From assembly GCA_903887325.1 (NCBI GenBank), contig CAISPG010000132.1, positions 1 through 64,000 on the forward strand: 64,000 nucleotides of DNA, written 5' to 3'. Of this stretch, positions 8,815 through 18,257 are shown in pieces (position 1 is the stretch's first letter; each line of letters starts with the position of its first letter). Both the position numbers and the translations under genes were made by a program. The notes beneath the pieces are model-generated. The model had not been told where the DNA came from, did not search any database, and saw only the letters and a list, made by a program, of their open reading frames with translations. The stretch comes from an uncultured Burkholderiales bacterium. GTDB taxonomy: Bacteria > Pseudomonadota > Gammaproteobacteria > Burkholderiales > Burkholderiaceae_C.

Positions 8815-11800
8815 ATGACGAACTCTTCGATAGCGAAAAATTCAGTCAAAGTGGTCATCCTGACCATGGACACGCACCTTAACAGCGCGGCTCACAAGGC
8901 ACGTGATGCGTTGATGCGTCAAATACCCGGCCTGAGTTTTTCCATCCATTCCGCATCCGAGTACACCACGGATGCCAACAAGTTGTCGCGCTGCAAAGCT
9001 GATATTGCATCTGCTGACATCCTTATCGTCACCATGCTGTTTCTGGAAGACCACTTTCAGCCGATTTTGCCCGACTTGCAAGCGCGCCGCGATCACTGCA
9101 CCGCCATGGTCTGCATCATGTCCGCCGCCGAGGTGGTCAAGCTGACTCAAATGGGCAAACTTGACATGGGCAAGCCCAGCACCGGCCCCATGGCTTTCCT
9201 GAAAAAACTTCGCGGCAGCAAGCCCCAAGCCGGTCAGAATGCGTCTGCCGGCGCCAAGCAAATGAAGATGCTGCGCCGACTGCCGCAAATCCTGCGATTC
9301 GTGCCGGGTACTGCGCAGGATTTGCGCGCTTACTTTCTGACACTTCAATACTGGCTTGGCGGTTCACAAGAAAACATTCAAAACCTGGTGATGTATCTGG
9401 TTGACCGCTACGCCAAGCATGTGCTGCCTAAAAACGCCGCCGACCTCAAAGTTGCCGCGCCGCTTGAATACCCGGAAGTCGGCGTGTATCACCCGCGCAT
9501 GCAACCGCGCCTGCACGATGACATCAACCACCTGCCGCAGTTGGTCAAACCGCAGGCTGCCAAAGGCCGTGTCGGTATATTGTTGTTGCGCTCTTATTTG
9601 ATTGCCAACAACGCACAGCATTACGACGCAGTGCTTGCGGCGCTGGAAGTGCAAGGTCTGCAAGTGGTGCCTGCCTTCGCCGCAGGCTTGGATTCACGTC
9701 CGGCGATTGAAGCTTTCTTCCTCAAAGACGGTAAATGCACGGTAGACGCCGTCATTTCGCTCACAGGTTTCTCGCTGGTCGGCGGCCCTGCCTACAACGA
9801 CGCACACGCTGCCGAAGAAATTCTGGGCAAGCTCGATGTGCCTTACATCGCCGCCCATCCGGTCGAGTTCCAAACGCTGGACCAATGGGGCGGCTCCAGC
9901 CGCGGCCTGCTACCGGTCGAATCCACCATCATGGTGGCGATTCCTGAACTCGATGGTTCAGTGGTTCCCATGGTCTACGGCGGACGCCCTGGCGCCGACG
10001 GCGTCACCTGCACCGGTTGTGAGCAACGCTGTACCTTCACCAAAGAACACCACCAGGAAGACATGTTCACCTGCACCGAGCGCACCTCCATGCTCGCCAT
10101 GCGGGTGGCGCGATTGGTGGCACTGCGTCGCAGCGAACGCGCCAAGCGCCGCGTGGCCATGGTCATTTTCAATTTCCCGCCTAATGCAGGCAACACCGGC
10201 ACCGCCGCTTATTTGGCTGTGTTCGAGTCGCTCTTCAACACCATGAAGGCCATGAAGGCCCAAGGCTATACCGTCGATTTGCCCGAATCACGCGAAGCGC
10301 TGGAGCACAGCATTCTTGAAGGTAACCGTATGCAATATGGTGCCGACGCGAATGTCCACACGCTGATTTCCGCAGAAGACCATGTGCGGCGCGAACGCTA
10401 TCTGACTGACATCGAAGCGCACTGGGGCCCGGCGCCCGGCAAAGATTTGACCAATGGCGAATCCATCTTTGTGATGGGGCATCAGTTCGGTAATTTGCTG
10501 GTCGCTGTGCAGCCATCTTTTGGTTATGAAGGCGACCCGATGCGTTTGTTGTTCGAAGGTGGCTTTGCCCCGACGCATGCGTTCTCGGCGTTTTACCGCT
10601 ACCTGCGCGAAGACTTTGCAGCCCATGCGGTGATGCATTTCGGCACCCACGGCTCGCTGGAATTCATGCCGGGCAAGCAAACAGGGTTGGCCGGCAACTG
10701 CTGGCCGGATCGTTTGATCCAGGACTTGCCGAATTTTTATTTGTACGCCGCCAACAACCCTTCAGAAGGCGCAATTGCCAAACGCAGAGGCGGCGCGACG
10801 CTCATCAGTTATTTGTCTCCGACTGTGGAAGCAGCCGGTTTGTACAGCGGCTTGGTGGATTTGAAAGCCTCTATCGACCGCTGGCGCAACCTCAGCCCCG
10901 CTGAGGCCACTGACATGGCGAGTCTGGCCGAACTGATTCAAGCCCAAGCTGCAGCCATTGACCTGACGCCCGCCCTTCCCGTGTGGAACATACACGCCAG
11001 CGCAAACAGCATGCAAGAGGTGCAACACACTGTTCAACAGTTGTCGGTGCAAATGCTGGAGCTTGAATACACGCTGATACCGCACGGTCTGCATGTGGTT
11101 GGCAAACCGTACACTGAATCTCAATTCACCGACATGTTGAGCGCCATGGCCGAAAGCCAAAACATAGGCGAAGTCGCACCTGCGGCCATTGAAGCCATCG
11201 TCAAAGGCAGCACTGCCGCCAAAGCCGCAGAGTTGAGCGGTCTGCCAGCCAGCGAAGAGCGCGGCAAACTGTTTGATACGCTTGCCAAGACCTTTATGTT
11301 GATGGGTAAGAACAGCGAAATCGAAGGCCTGCTCGGTGCCCTCGATGGCCGTTACATACACCCCGCCCCCGGCGGCGATTTGCTGCGCACACCGGAGGTG
11401 TTGCCCACCGGCCGCAACCTGCACGGCTTTGACCCGTTCCGCATACCCAGCGCTTTCGCTGTGCAAGACGGCGCCAGACAAGCCGACAAACTCATCGCCC
11501 GCTTCATGGACGACGGCAACCCTTTGCCCGAATCAGTGGCCATTGTTTTATGGGGCAGCGACAACCTGAAGTCTGAAGGCAGTCAAATCGGTCAGGCGCT
11601 GCGCTTATTGGGCGCCAAGCCCAGGTTTGACAGCTATGGCCGCTTGGTCGGTGCGCAGCTGATTCCGCTGGCCGAACTCGGCCGCCCGCGCATAGACGTG
11701 GTGGTCACGCTGTCGGGCATCTTCCGCGACCTGCTGCCGCTGCAAATCAAGATGCTGGCCCAGGCCGCGCTCATGGCTGCCGAGGCGGATGAACCGCCCG

Positions 11801-12609
11801 AGCAAAACTTCATCCGTAAACATGCATTGGCCTACCAGAAGGAACACAACTGCGACATGCCAACCGCGGCCTTGCGTGTGTTCGGCAACTCCGATGGCAG
11901 TTACGGCGCAAATGTGAACCATCTGGTCGACAACGGCTGCTGGGACAACGAAGATGAATTGGCCAACACCTACACCGCGCGCAAAGGTTTTGCCTTCGGT
12001 GTCAGCGGCCAACCGGTGTCAAACCCGGGCTTGCTCAGAAGCGCCCTAGCCGATGTGCAACTGACCTACCAAAACCTGGAGTCTGTCGAACTCGGCGTGA
12101 CCACGGTGGACAATTATTTCGACACACTAGGCGGCATCACCCGCGCTGTGCGCCAGGCCAAGGGGGATGGCACAGACCCTCCCGTTTACATCGGCGACCA
12201 GACCCGTGGCGACGGCACGGTCCGCAGTCTGTCGGAACAAGTAGCGCTCGAAACCCGCACCCGCATGCTCAACCCCAAGTGGTACGAAGGCATGCTGGAA
12301 CACGGTTATGAAGGTGTCAGACAAATTGAGGTTCACATCACCAACACCGTGGGCTGGTCAGCCACCACCGGCCAGGTGCAGCCTTGGGTTTACAAGCAAT
12401 TGACCGAAACCTTTGTGCTCAACCCTGAAATGCGCGACCGCCTCGCTCGGCTCAACCCGACAGCTTCGGCCCGTTTGGCCAACCGTTTGATTGAAGCCTC
12501 GGACCGCGCCTACTGGACGCCGGATGCCGACATGTTGCAACAAATGCAGCAGGCCAGCGACGAACTCGAAGACCGTTTGGAAGGCGTCTACGAAGCCAGC
12601 CAAAGTTAA
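8815..12609 (+). CDS. bchH: Magnesium chelatase subunit H
   Basis: 1264 residues from MTNSSIAKNS, normal for BchH. The open frame extends upstream through the operator, so this later ATG is preferred. BchH binds protoporphyrin IX and is the catalytic subunit of Mg chelatase, working with the BchI/BchD AAA+ motor. Cobaltochelatase-family features are visible, including MHFGTHGSLEFMPGKQ, RRGGATLISYLSPT and a GCEQRC segment. It is followed by bchI, bchD and bchO on the same strand, so one operon carries the whole chelatase. Confidence 0.97.
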   Translation: MTNSSIAKNSVKVVILTMDTHLNSAAHKARDALMRQIPGLSFSIHSASEYTTDANKLSRCKADIASADILIVTMLFLEDHFQPILPDLQARRDHCTAMVCIMSAAEVVKLTQMGKLDMGKPSTGPMAFLKKLRGSKPQAGQNASAGAKQMKMLRRLPQILRFVPGTAQDLRAYFLTLQYWLGGSQENIQNLVMYLVDRYAKHVLPKNAADLKVAAPLEYPEVGVYHPRMQPRLHDDINHLPQLVKPQAAKGRVGILLLRSYLIANNAQHYDAVLAALEVQGLQVVPAFAAGLDSRPAIEAFFLKDGKCTVDAVISLTGFSLVGGPAYNDAHAAEEILGKLDVPYIAAHPVEFQTLDQWGGSSRGLLPVESTIMVAIPELDGSVVPMVYGGRPGADGVTCTGCEQRCTFTKEHHQEDMFTCTERTSMLAMRVARLVALRRSERAKRRVAMVIFNFPPNAGNTGTAAYLAVFESLFNTMKAMKAQGYTVDLPESREALEHSILEGNRMQYGADANVHTLISAEDHVRRERYLTDIEAHWGPAPGKDLTNGESIFVMGHQFGNLLVAVQPSFGYEGDPMRLLFEGGFAPTHAFSAFYRYLREDFAAHAVMHFGTHGSLEFMPGKQTGLAGNCWPDRLIQDLPNFYLYAANNPSEGAIAKRRGGATLISYLSPTVEAAGLYSGLVDLKASIDRWRNLSPAEATDMASLAELIQAQAAAIDLTPALPVWNIHASANSMQEVQHTVQQLSVQMLELEYTLIPHGLHVVGKPYTESQFTDMLSAMAESQNIGEVAPAAIEAIVKGSTAAKAAELSGLPASEERGKLFDTLAKTFMLMGKNSEIEGLLGALDGRYIHPAPGGDLLRTPEVLPTGRNLHGFDPFRIPSAFAVQDGARQADKLIARFMDDGNPLPESVAIVLWGSDNLKSEGSQIGQALRLLGAKPRFDSYGRLVGAQLIPLAELGRPRIDVVVTLSGIFRDLLPLQIKMLAQAALMAAEADEPPEQNFIRKHALAYQKEHNCDMPTAALRVFGNSDGSYGANVNHLVDNGCWDNEDELANTYTARKGFAFGVSGQPVSNPGLLRSALADVQLTYQNLESVELGVTTVDNYFDTLGGITRAVRQAKGDGTDPPVYIGDQTRGDGTVRSLSEQVALETRTRMLNPKWYEGMLEHGYEGVRQIEVHITNTVGWSATTGQVQPWVYKQLTETFVLNPEMRDRLARLNPTASARLANRLIEASDRAYWTPDADMLQQMQQASDELEDRLEGVYEASQS

Positions 12610-12673
12610 TCCGGCTTTTCCCTTGTTCACGCACGGTGACGCTGTCACCCTGCGCCTTTCGTAAGATTGCCCC

Positions 12674-13699
12674 ATGGCCATTCCCTTTCCTTTCTCCGCC
12701 ATCGTCGGTCAAGACGAGATGAAACTGGCGATTCAAATCGTGGCCGTCGACCCCAAAGTCGGCGGCGTGCTTGCGCTGGGCGACAGAGGCACCGGCAAAT
12801 CCACGGCGGTGCGCGCACTGGCTGATTTGCTGCCACCCATTCAAGTGGTCAAAGGCTGTCGCTACGGTTGCGATCCCAGCTGCAACGCTGGCAGTTGTGC
12901 GGAGTGCGCCAGCCTCAAAACGGGTAAAAAAATCGTTTCTGAAAGTAAACCCGTGCCGGTGATTGACCTGCCGCTGGGCGCCACCGAAGACCGCGTGGTT
13001 GGTGCGTTGGATTTGGAGCAAGCGCTGAGCCAAGGCGTGAAAGCTTTTTCTCCTGGTTTGCTGGCGCAAGCCAACCGTGGTTTTTTGTACATCGATGAAG
13101 TGAATTTGCTGGAAGACCATTTGGTCGATTTGCTGATTGACGTTGCAGCCTCGGGGGAAAACGTGGTCGAGCGCGAAGGCCTGAGCATCCGGCATCCGGC
13201 GCGGTTTGTGCTGGTCGGCAGCGGCAACCCGGAAGAAGGCGAATTGCGTCCGCAGTTACTCGATCGATTTGGTTTGTCAGTGGAAGTCCGCACACCGCAA
13301 GACCTAGACCAACGTGTGCTCGTTATCAAACGCCGCGATGCCTTCGAGCGTGACCCTGAAGCGTTTCGCCAAACCTATGCCGCCGACAACCAAGCACTGC
13401 GTAACCACATATTGAAAGCCCGCAAAACGCTGGAAAAAGTCGAAACCGGTGACGACTTGCTGCGCACTTGCGCGCAACTTTGCCAAAAATTGGGTACCGA
13501 CGGTTTGCGCGCCGAACTCACCTTGATGCGCGCCAGCCGCGCCTATGCTGCGATACAAGGCAAGAAAACAGTCACCACGGCACATTTGCGCGCCATCGCG
13601 CCGTTGGCCTTGCGCCACCGCTTGCGTCGCAATCCGCTGGACGACACCGGCTCGGGCACGCGTCTGCAACGTGCGCTTGCGGAGGTGCTGGGCGCGTGA
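12674..13699 (+). CDS. bchI: Magnesium chelatase ATPase subunit I
   Basis: 341 residues, the family length. It is the AAA+ ATPase that drives Mg2+ insertion by BchH. It shows Walker A GDRGTGKST near residue 40, Walker B GFLYIDEVNLL, and a sensor/arginine-finger region (RFVLVGSGNPEEGELRPQLLDRFG). A cysteine-rich loop with GCRYGCDPSCNAGSCAEC is typical of proteobacterial BchI. The stop overlaps the GTG start of bchD. Confidence 0.97.
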   Translation: MAIPFPFSAIVGQDEMKLAIQIVAVDPKVGGVLALGDRGTGKSTAVRALADLLPPIQVVKGCRYGCDPSCNAGSCAECASLKTGKKIVSESKPVPVIDLPLGATEDRVVGALDLEQALSQGVKAFSPGLLAQANRGFLYIDEVNLLEDHLVDLLIDVAASGENVVEREGLSIRHPARFVLVGSGNPEEGELRPQLLDRFGLSVEVRTPQDLDQRVLVIKRRDAFERDPEAFRQTYAADNQALRNHILKARKTLEKVETGDDLLRTCAQLCQKLGTDGLRAELTLMRASRAYAAIQGKKTVTTAHLRAIAPLALRHRLRRNPLDDTGSGTRLQRALAEVLGA

Positions 13700-15588
13700 A
13701 CCTGGCCTGGGACGACGCCCTGTGGGCTGCGGCTGCGCTCAGCGTCGACCCGTCAGGTTTGCGTGGCGTTTGGTTGCGTGCGCCGCACGGGCCGGCGCGC
13801 GACAACTGGCTGGCTGAACTCACCCGGCTGCATCCCTCACTCAGACGGCTGCCGGGACACGCCGACAGCGAACGCCTGCTCGGCGGGCTGGACTTGGGTG
13901 CCACTTTGAATGCCGGGCGCGCTATTTACCAGGCCGGTTTGTTGCTGCAAACCACGCCCACGGTTTTACTCTTGCCCATGGCCGAGCGATTGCCCGACGA
14001 CACCGCCGCCATTCTGGGCCAGGTGCTGGACCAAGGCCAGGTGACCTTGGGCAGCAGCGGCATGACGCAAGACACTTTCATTGGCGTGGCCGCTTTGGAC
14101 GAGGCACTGGACGACGAACCGCCACTGGCCGGCGGCTTGCAGGAGCGTTTAGGTATCTGGCTGGATTTGCGTTCTATGGGACGCTCCGGCGGCGAGTCAG
14201 AAGAAACCCGGCTGGTGTTGGACACCTTGCCCGAACTGGATTTGAACGCCTTGCGCGACCATGCCAGGCAGCTGCCGGTCAGCGACGCACACTTACAAGC
14301 CATGTGCCAGACCGCCATGGCCTTGGGCGTGGACAGCTTGCGCGCGCCATTGGCAGCCATCAAGCTGGCCAAAGTGATGGCTGCTTTGCGCGGCAATGAC
14401 GCGGTGGAAGACGAAGATTTGGGCCGTGCAGCCCGATTGGTGATCACACCGCGCGCCACCCGATTGCCGCCGCCACCTGAGCAAGCCCAGCAGGAGCAGC
14501 CTCCCCCCGAGCCCCCGGAGCAAGACAGCCCGCCTGAAGAGCCGCCGCCCGATCAAGCTCCCCAGAATAAAGACGCCGAGACAGATGAACAGCAAGAGCC
14601 CGAATTCGACCTGCAGCAAATGGCCGAGATGATGCTGGAAGCCGCCTTGGCCAGCCTGCCTGCGGACGTGCTGGCGCAACTGGCCGAGGGCAACAAACCA
14701 GCACCAGCCGGTCGCGGCCAAGGGCGCAGCGGCGAACGCAAAATGAGCCTGATGCGCGGCACGCCCATGCCGCCGCGCCCGGGCAACCCGCGCAAGGGCG
14801 CACGCTTGCATGTGCTGGCAACACTCAACGCCGCCGTGCCGCGCCAAAAACTGCGTCGCATACCCGCCAACTCCAAAGCCCGTTTAGCCATTCGCACCGA
14901 AGATTTCCATGTGCACCGGTTTGCCGAAAACAGCCCTACCTGTCTGATATTTGCGATTGATGCATCCGGTTCTGCGGCGCTGCACCGCCTGGCCGAGGCC
15001 AAAGGCGCGGTCGAGTTGCTGCTGGCTCAGTCGTATGCACGGCGCGACCAAGTCTGCGTTATAGGCTTTCGCGGCACCACCGCCGAGGTTTTGTTACCGC
15101 CGACCAAATCGCTGGTGCGCGCCAAGCGCAGCCTCTCCGGCCTGCCCGGCGGCGGCGGCACGCCATTGGCCAAGGCCATCGAACAAAGCCTGCAAGTCGC
15201 GCTGGCGGAAAAGCGGCTCGGGCATTCGCCCAGCCTGGTCATGCTGTCCGATGGGCGTCCAAACGTGACACTGCAAGGTCAAGGCGGACGGGCGCAAGCG
15301 CTGGAGGAGGCGCTCACTTTGGCGCGCCAGTGGCGTGGCCACGGCCTGCCCGCCATCTGGCTGGACACCAGCGCCAGACCGGACCCGCAGGCCCAACAAC
15401 TGGCCAAAGAAATGGGCGCACGTTACGTGCCTTTGCCCTTGGCCAATGGCAATCGCATGGCGCAAGCGGTACAGGCGGTGCAAGCCGGCGGCGTCATGCC
15501 ATCTGCGCCTGCAACGGCTTCACCCGTTTGGCAAAAACAGTCGGCCCCATCGACCACGCCGGTTTGGCGCAACCCGGTGGCTGGTTGA
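13696..15588 (+). CDS. bchD: Magnesium chelatase subunit D
   Basis: 630 residues starting at GTG 13696 in a GTGA overlap with the bchI stop. The frame is open further upstream, but that part is antisense-like and inside bchI. There are three parts: an N-terminal AAA+-like domain with degenerate ATPase motifs, a linker at about 255-310 very rich in Pro, Gln and Glu, and a C-terminal integrin-I (von Willebrand A) domain with the MIDAS motif DASGSAAL and LPGGGGTPLA. BchD forms the double ring with BchI and links it to BchH. Confidence 0.95.
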   Translation: MNLAWDDALWAAAALSVDPSGLRGVWLRAPHGPARDNWLAELTRLHPSLRRLPGHADSERLLGGLDLGATLNAGRAIYQAGLLLQTTPTVLLLPMAERLPDDTAAILGQVLDQGQVTLGSSGMTQDTFIGVAALDEALDDEPPLAGGLQERLGIWLDLRSMGRSGGESEETRLVLDTLPELDLNALRDHARQLPVSDAHLQAMCQTAMALGVDSLRAPLAAIKLAKVMAALRGNDAVEDEDLGRAARLVITPRATRLPPPPEQAQQEQPPPEPPEQDSPPEEPPPDQAPQNKDAETDEQQEPEFDLQQMAEMMLEAALASLPADVLAQLAEGNKPAPAGRGQGRSGERKMSLMRGTPMPPRPGNPRKGARLHVLATLNAAVPRQKLRRIPANSKARLAIRTEDFHVHRFAENSPTCLIFAIDASGSAALHRLAEAKGAVELLLAQSYARRDQVCVIGFRGTTAEVLLPPTKSLVRAKRSLSGLPGGGGTPLAKAIEQSLQVALAEKRLGHSPSLVMLSDGRPNVTLQGQGGRAQALEEALTLARQWRGHGLPAIWLDTSARPDPQAQQLAKEMGARYVPLPLANGNRMAQAVQAVQAGGVMPSAPATASPVWQKQSAPSTTPVWRNPVAG

Positions 15589-15593
15589 GTTTC

Positions 15594-16457
15594 ATGGACT
15601 GGGAAAAACTGCGCCACGACTGGCCTAACGCAGTGCACAGCCGGTTCGTTGAAGCGGCAGGTGTGCGCTGGCATTTGCAACAAGCAGGCACGCAAGGGCC
15701 GCGCATGTTGTTGCTGCACGGCACCGGCGCTTCCTCTCACACTTGGCGAGACATGCTGCTGCCGCTGTCAGAAAAAGCGCAAGTGCTGGCCGTCGATTTG
15801 CCCGGACACGGTTTCTCCAGCCTGGCTGAAGGCGACGGCATGTCGCTGCCGGGCATGGCGAAAAGCTTAGGCATTTTGCTAAAACAACTCAATTGGCCGG
15901 TGGATGCCTTCATAGGCCATTCGGCAGGCGCGGCGATTGCCGCACAAATGGTGTTAGACCAGGGCTTGCAACCGCAGGTGCTGATTGGCATCAACCCGGC
16001 CTGGATGCCGCTGCCGGGATTGGCCGGTTTGTTATTTCCACCTGCTGCCAAATTGCTGGCCCTCACCAGCCTGGTGCCGCAATGGTTTGCGCGCCAGGCC
16101 AGCAGCCCCGGCATGTTGGACAAACTGCTGCAAAGCACCGGCTCGACGCTGGATGAGCGCGGAAAATATTTGTACGCGCAGCTCGTGGCCAGCCCGGCGC
16201 ATGCGCAAGGCGCGTTGAAAATGATGGCAGCCTGGGATTTGTCGCGTGGCGTGCACAAGTTGCAGCAATTGCGCTGCCCGGTTCGCATACTGGTGGGCGA
16301 CAAGGACGGCACGGTGCCACCGCTGCAAGCTCGACAAGCCATGGGCTTGCTGTCAGACGTTCAATTAGACACAAGATCAGGCTATGGTCACCTAGTGCAC
16401 GAAGAAACACCACAACAAACAGTTAAATTCTGTTTGAAAAATCTCCTGAACAATTAG
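15594..16457 (+). CDS. bchO: BchO, alpha/beta hydrolase linked to Mg chelatase genes
   Basis: 287 residues from MDWEKLRHDWPN, 5 bp after bchD. It has an alpha/beta hydrolase fold with the oxyanion region LLLHGTGASSHTW, the nucleophile elbow IGHSAGAA, and late acid and histidine regions (VGDKDGTVPP, GYGHLVHEE). BchO regularly follows bchID in phototrophs; its reaction is not established. Placement and fold make the call firm even though the function is not. Confidence 0.92.
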   Translation: MDWEKLRHDWPNAVHSRFVEAAGVRWHLQQAGTQGPRMLLLHGTGASSHTWRDMLLPLSEKAQVLAVDLPGHGFSSLAEGDGMSLPGMAKSLGILLKQLNWPVDAFIGHSAGAAIAAQMVLDQGLQPQVLIGINPAWMPLPGLAGLLFPPAAKLLALTSLVPQWFARQASSPGMLDKLLQSTGSTLDERGKYLYAQLVASPAHAQGALKMMAAWDLSRGVHKLQQLRCPVRILVGDKDGTVPPLQARQAMGLLSDVQLDTRSGYGHLVHEETPQQTVKFCLKNLLNN

Positions 16458-16657
16458 CGCCGGATTTACCCGTCGGCATCTACTGAAACAAATATTTGTT
16501 GCTCGATATGCACTGGAAATTCAAACAATGTCCCTCAGATTTCATTCGCAAAGTTCATCGACTCAAACTAGGCCATGAAAATACTTATAGAATAAACTAA
16601 AAAGCTGAACTAAATGAAAAAAACTACTACATCAATTTTTTAAATCTGCTTAAAGCT

Positions 16658-16960
16658 TTGGAGCCGTCAACAGATGAAGCTTTGCAGGACTCCACCTGCA
16701 AACAGATTCTGGAGGAAATTGCCATCGGTGTGTCGAATGACAAACTGTTGACGGTGTCTGATGTCATGAGTTTCAAACAACTCGGTTCACCCGCTACCTT
16801 GCATCGCAAGCTTGATGTTCTTTTGAACGCCAAACTGGTTGAGTCCATTTTTCAAGGCAATAACCGGCGCACTAAATACATCAACCTGACCTCCTCCGGT
16901 CAAGCTTATTTCGAACGTTTGTCCAGCGCCATCGAATCGGTACAGTCTATTCATCAATGA
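16658..16960 (+). CDS. Small winged-helix regulator, start codon unclear
   Basis: About 100 residues. The core (LTVSDVMSFKQLGSPATLHRKLDVLL, then NNRRTKYINLTSSGQAYF) reads as a MarR/PadR-like winged helix with recognition helix and wing. The only standard in-frame start is TTG 16658, which has no ribosome-binding site. Coding-like sequence (NYYINFLNLLKAL) continues upstream in the same frame to 16601. An ATG at 16614, directly before a run of seven A residues, would join this frame if one base were added. A sequencing or real indel, or slippage at the A run, would give a protein beginning MKKNYYINFLNLL. It lies between bchO and bchP; a role in the cluster is inference. Confidence 0.6.
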   Translation: MEPSTDEALQDSTCKQILEEIAIGVSNDKLLTVSDVMSFKQLGSPATLHRKLDVLLNAKLVESIFQGNNRRTKYINLTSSGQAYFERLSSAIESVQSIHQ

Positions 16961-16980
16961 CCTCCCAATTATTCGGGACA

Positions 16981-17007
16981 ACAAGGCCATTACCTATGTG
17001 GCCTTGT
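16981..17007. terminator. Hairpin between converging winged-helix gene and bchP
   Basis: ACAAGGCCA and TGGCCTTGT form a perfect 9-bp stem with a 9-nt loop in the short gap between two converging genes. There is no long T run on either side, so it is a likely but not strong bidirectional terminator. Confidence 0.55.
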
Positions 17008-17017
17008 CACACTTTTA

Positions 17018-18220
17018 TCAGGTTTTGGCCATGCCCATCAAGTGCGCCATGTCCTTGAAGAATATTTTCACGTGCGCCATGGGTTTTGTTCGCTCTAGCT
17101 TTTTGTTCATGTATGAATCAAAAGTCAATTTTTGCACGTCCTTGTCTTCGCACATCTTGACGAAGCTTTCGCGGCGTTTGTCAGTGCTGTACCAGAAATA
17201 TTGCATGATGCCCAGCACCATAAACACCGTGCCGTGGTCTTTCATGAAGCGCTTGCGCGCCAGCTTCAAGGCCTTGGTGTTGCCCGTGGTCAGCATGTCA
17301 TGCGCAGCTTCTGCGGCCAGACGCCCGCCCAACATGGCGTAATAAATACCTTCACCGGAAGCAGGTGCGACCACACCGGCTGCGTCTCCGGCCAGCACCA
17401 CGTCGCGTCCGTTGTCCCAGCGAGGCAGCGGTTTCATAGGCAAAGGCGCGCCCTCGCGACGCAACACTGTGGCTTGCTGTAAGCCTGCGGCATCGCGCAA
17501 ACGCCCGACCGCGCCTCGCAATGAAAACCCTTTGTCCGCGCTGCCGGTACCCACACTCATGGTGTCGCCGTGCGGGAACACCCAGCCGTAAAAATCGGGC
17601 GACAAACTGCCACGGTAATACACATCGCAACGCGACGGGTCGGCATCGGTTTGCAACTTGTTTGCCGGGGTTTGCAATATCTCGTGGTAGGCAAACACGT
17701 ATTTGGTTTTTTCCGCGCCTGGGACAGCCTGTTTGGCCACCTCGGACTTGGCACCGTCAGCACCGATGATGCATAAGCCGCGTGTGCTGGCGGCAAATGT
17801 CAAACCGTCATCAGTACGTACCGTGAAATGCACCCGGCTGACGCCGTCATCGTCGCGGGTGAGTTTGTCGAATACACCGCGCTGGCGCACAGCCCCGTGT
17901 GATTCGGCACGCACGCGCAACCATTCGTCAAACTGGTCACGGTTAACCATGCCGACAAAACCGCCTTCGATAGGAATATCGACTTTTTTGTCTTTGGGCG
18001 ACACCATGCGGGCCGCACGCGCCTTGGCCACCAACAGCTCATCCGGGATCTGGAAGTCCTTGATCAAGCGCGGCGGTATGGCACCGCCGCAAGGTTTGAT
18101 GCGTCCCTGGCGGTCCAGCAACAGCACGCGATGCCCTTGTAAAGCCAAATCATCCGCAGCAGTAGCACCTGCCGGGCCACCGCCCACCACCACCACGTCA
18201 TAGGTATCGTTTTTCATCAT
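17018..18220 (-). CDS. bchP: Geranylgeranyl bacteriochlorophyll reductase
   Basis: 400 residues. An FAD-binding Rossmann motif opens the protein (YDVVVVGGGPAGATAADDLA), followed by RIKPCGGAIPPR and a late GDAAGVVAPASGEGIYYAM segment, typical of the ChlP/BchP reductases that saturate the geranylgeranyl tail to phytyl. Two ATGs are adjacent at the start; GGAG lies four and seven bases upstream of them, so the second (18217) is equally likely. It follows bchG by 37 bp in the same direction. Confidence 0.96.
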   Translation of the reverse strand: MMKNDTYDVVVVGGGPAGATAADDLALQGHRVLLLDRQGRIKPCGGAIPPRLIKDFQIPDELLVAKARAARMVSPKDKKVDIPIEGGFVGMVNRDQFDEWLRVRAESHGAVRQRGVFDKLTRDDDGVSRVHFTVRTDDGLTFAASTRGLCIIGADGAKSEVAKQAVPGAEKTKYVFAYHEILQTPANKLQTDADPSRCDVYYRGSLSPDFYGWVFPHGDTMSVGTGSADKGFSLRGAVGRLRDAAGLQQATVLRREGAPLPMKPLPRWDNGRDVVLAGDAAGVVAPASGEGIYYAMLGGRLAAEAAHDMLTTGNTKALKLARKRFMKDHGTVFMVLGIMQYFWYSTDKRRESFVKMCEDKDVQKLTFDSYMNKKLERTKPMAHVKIFFKDMAHLMGMAKT

Positions 18221-18257
18221 TTGACTCCAAATAAAAGAACAGCTTCACTCAAATTTG

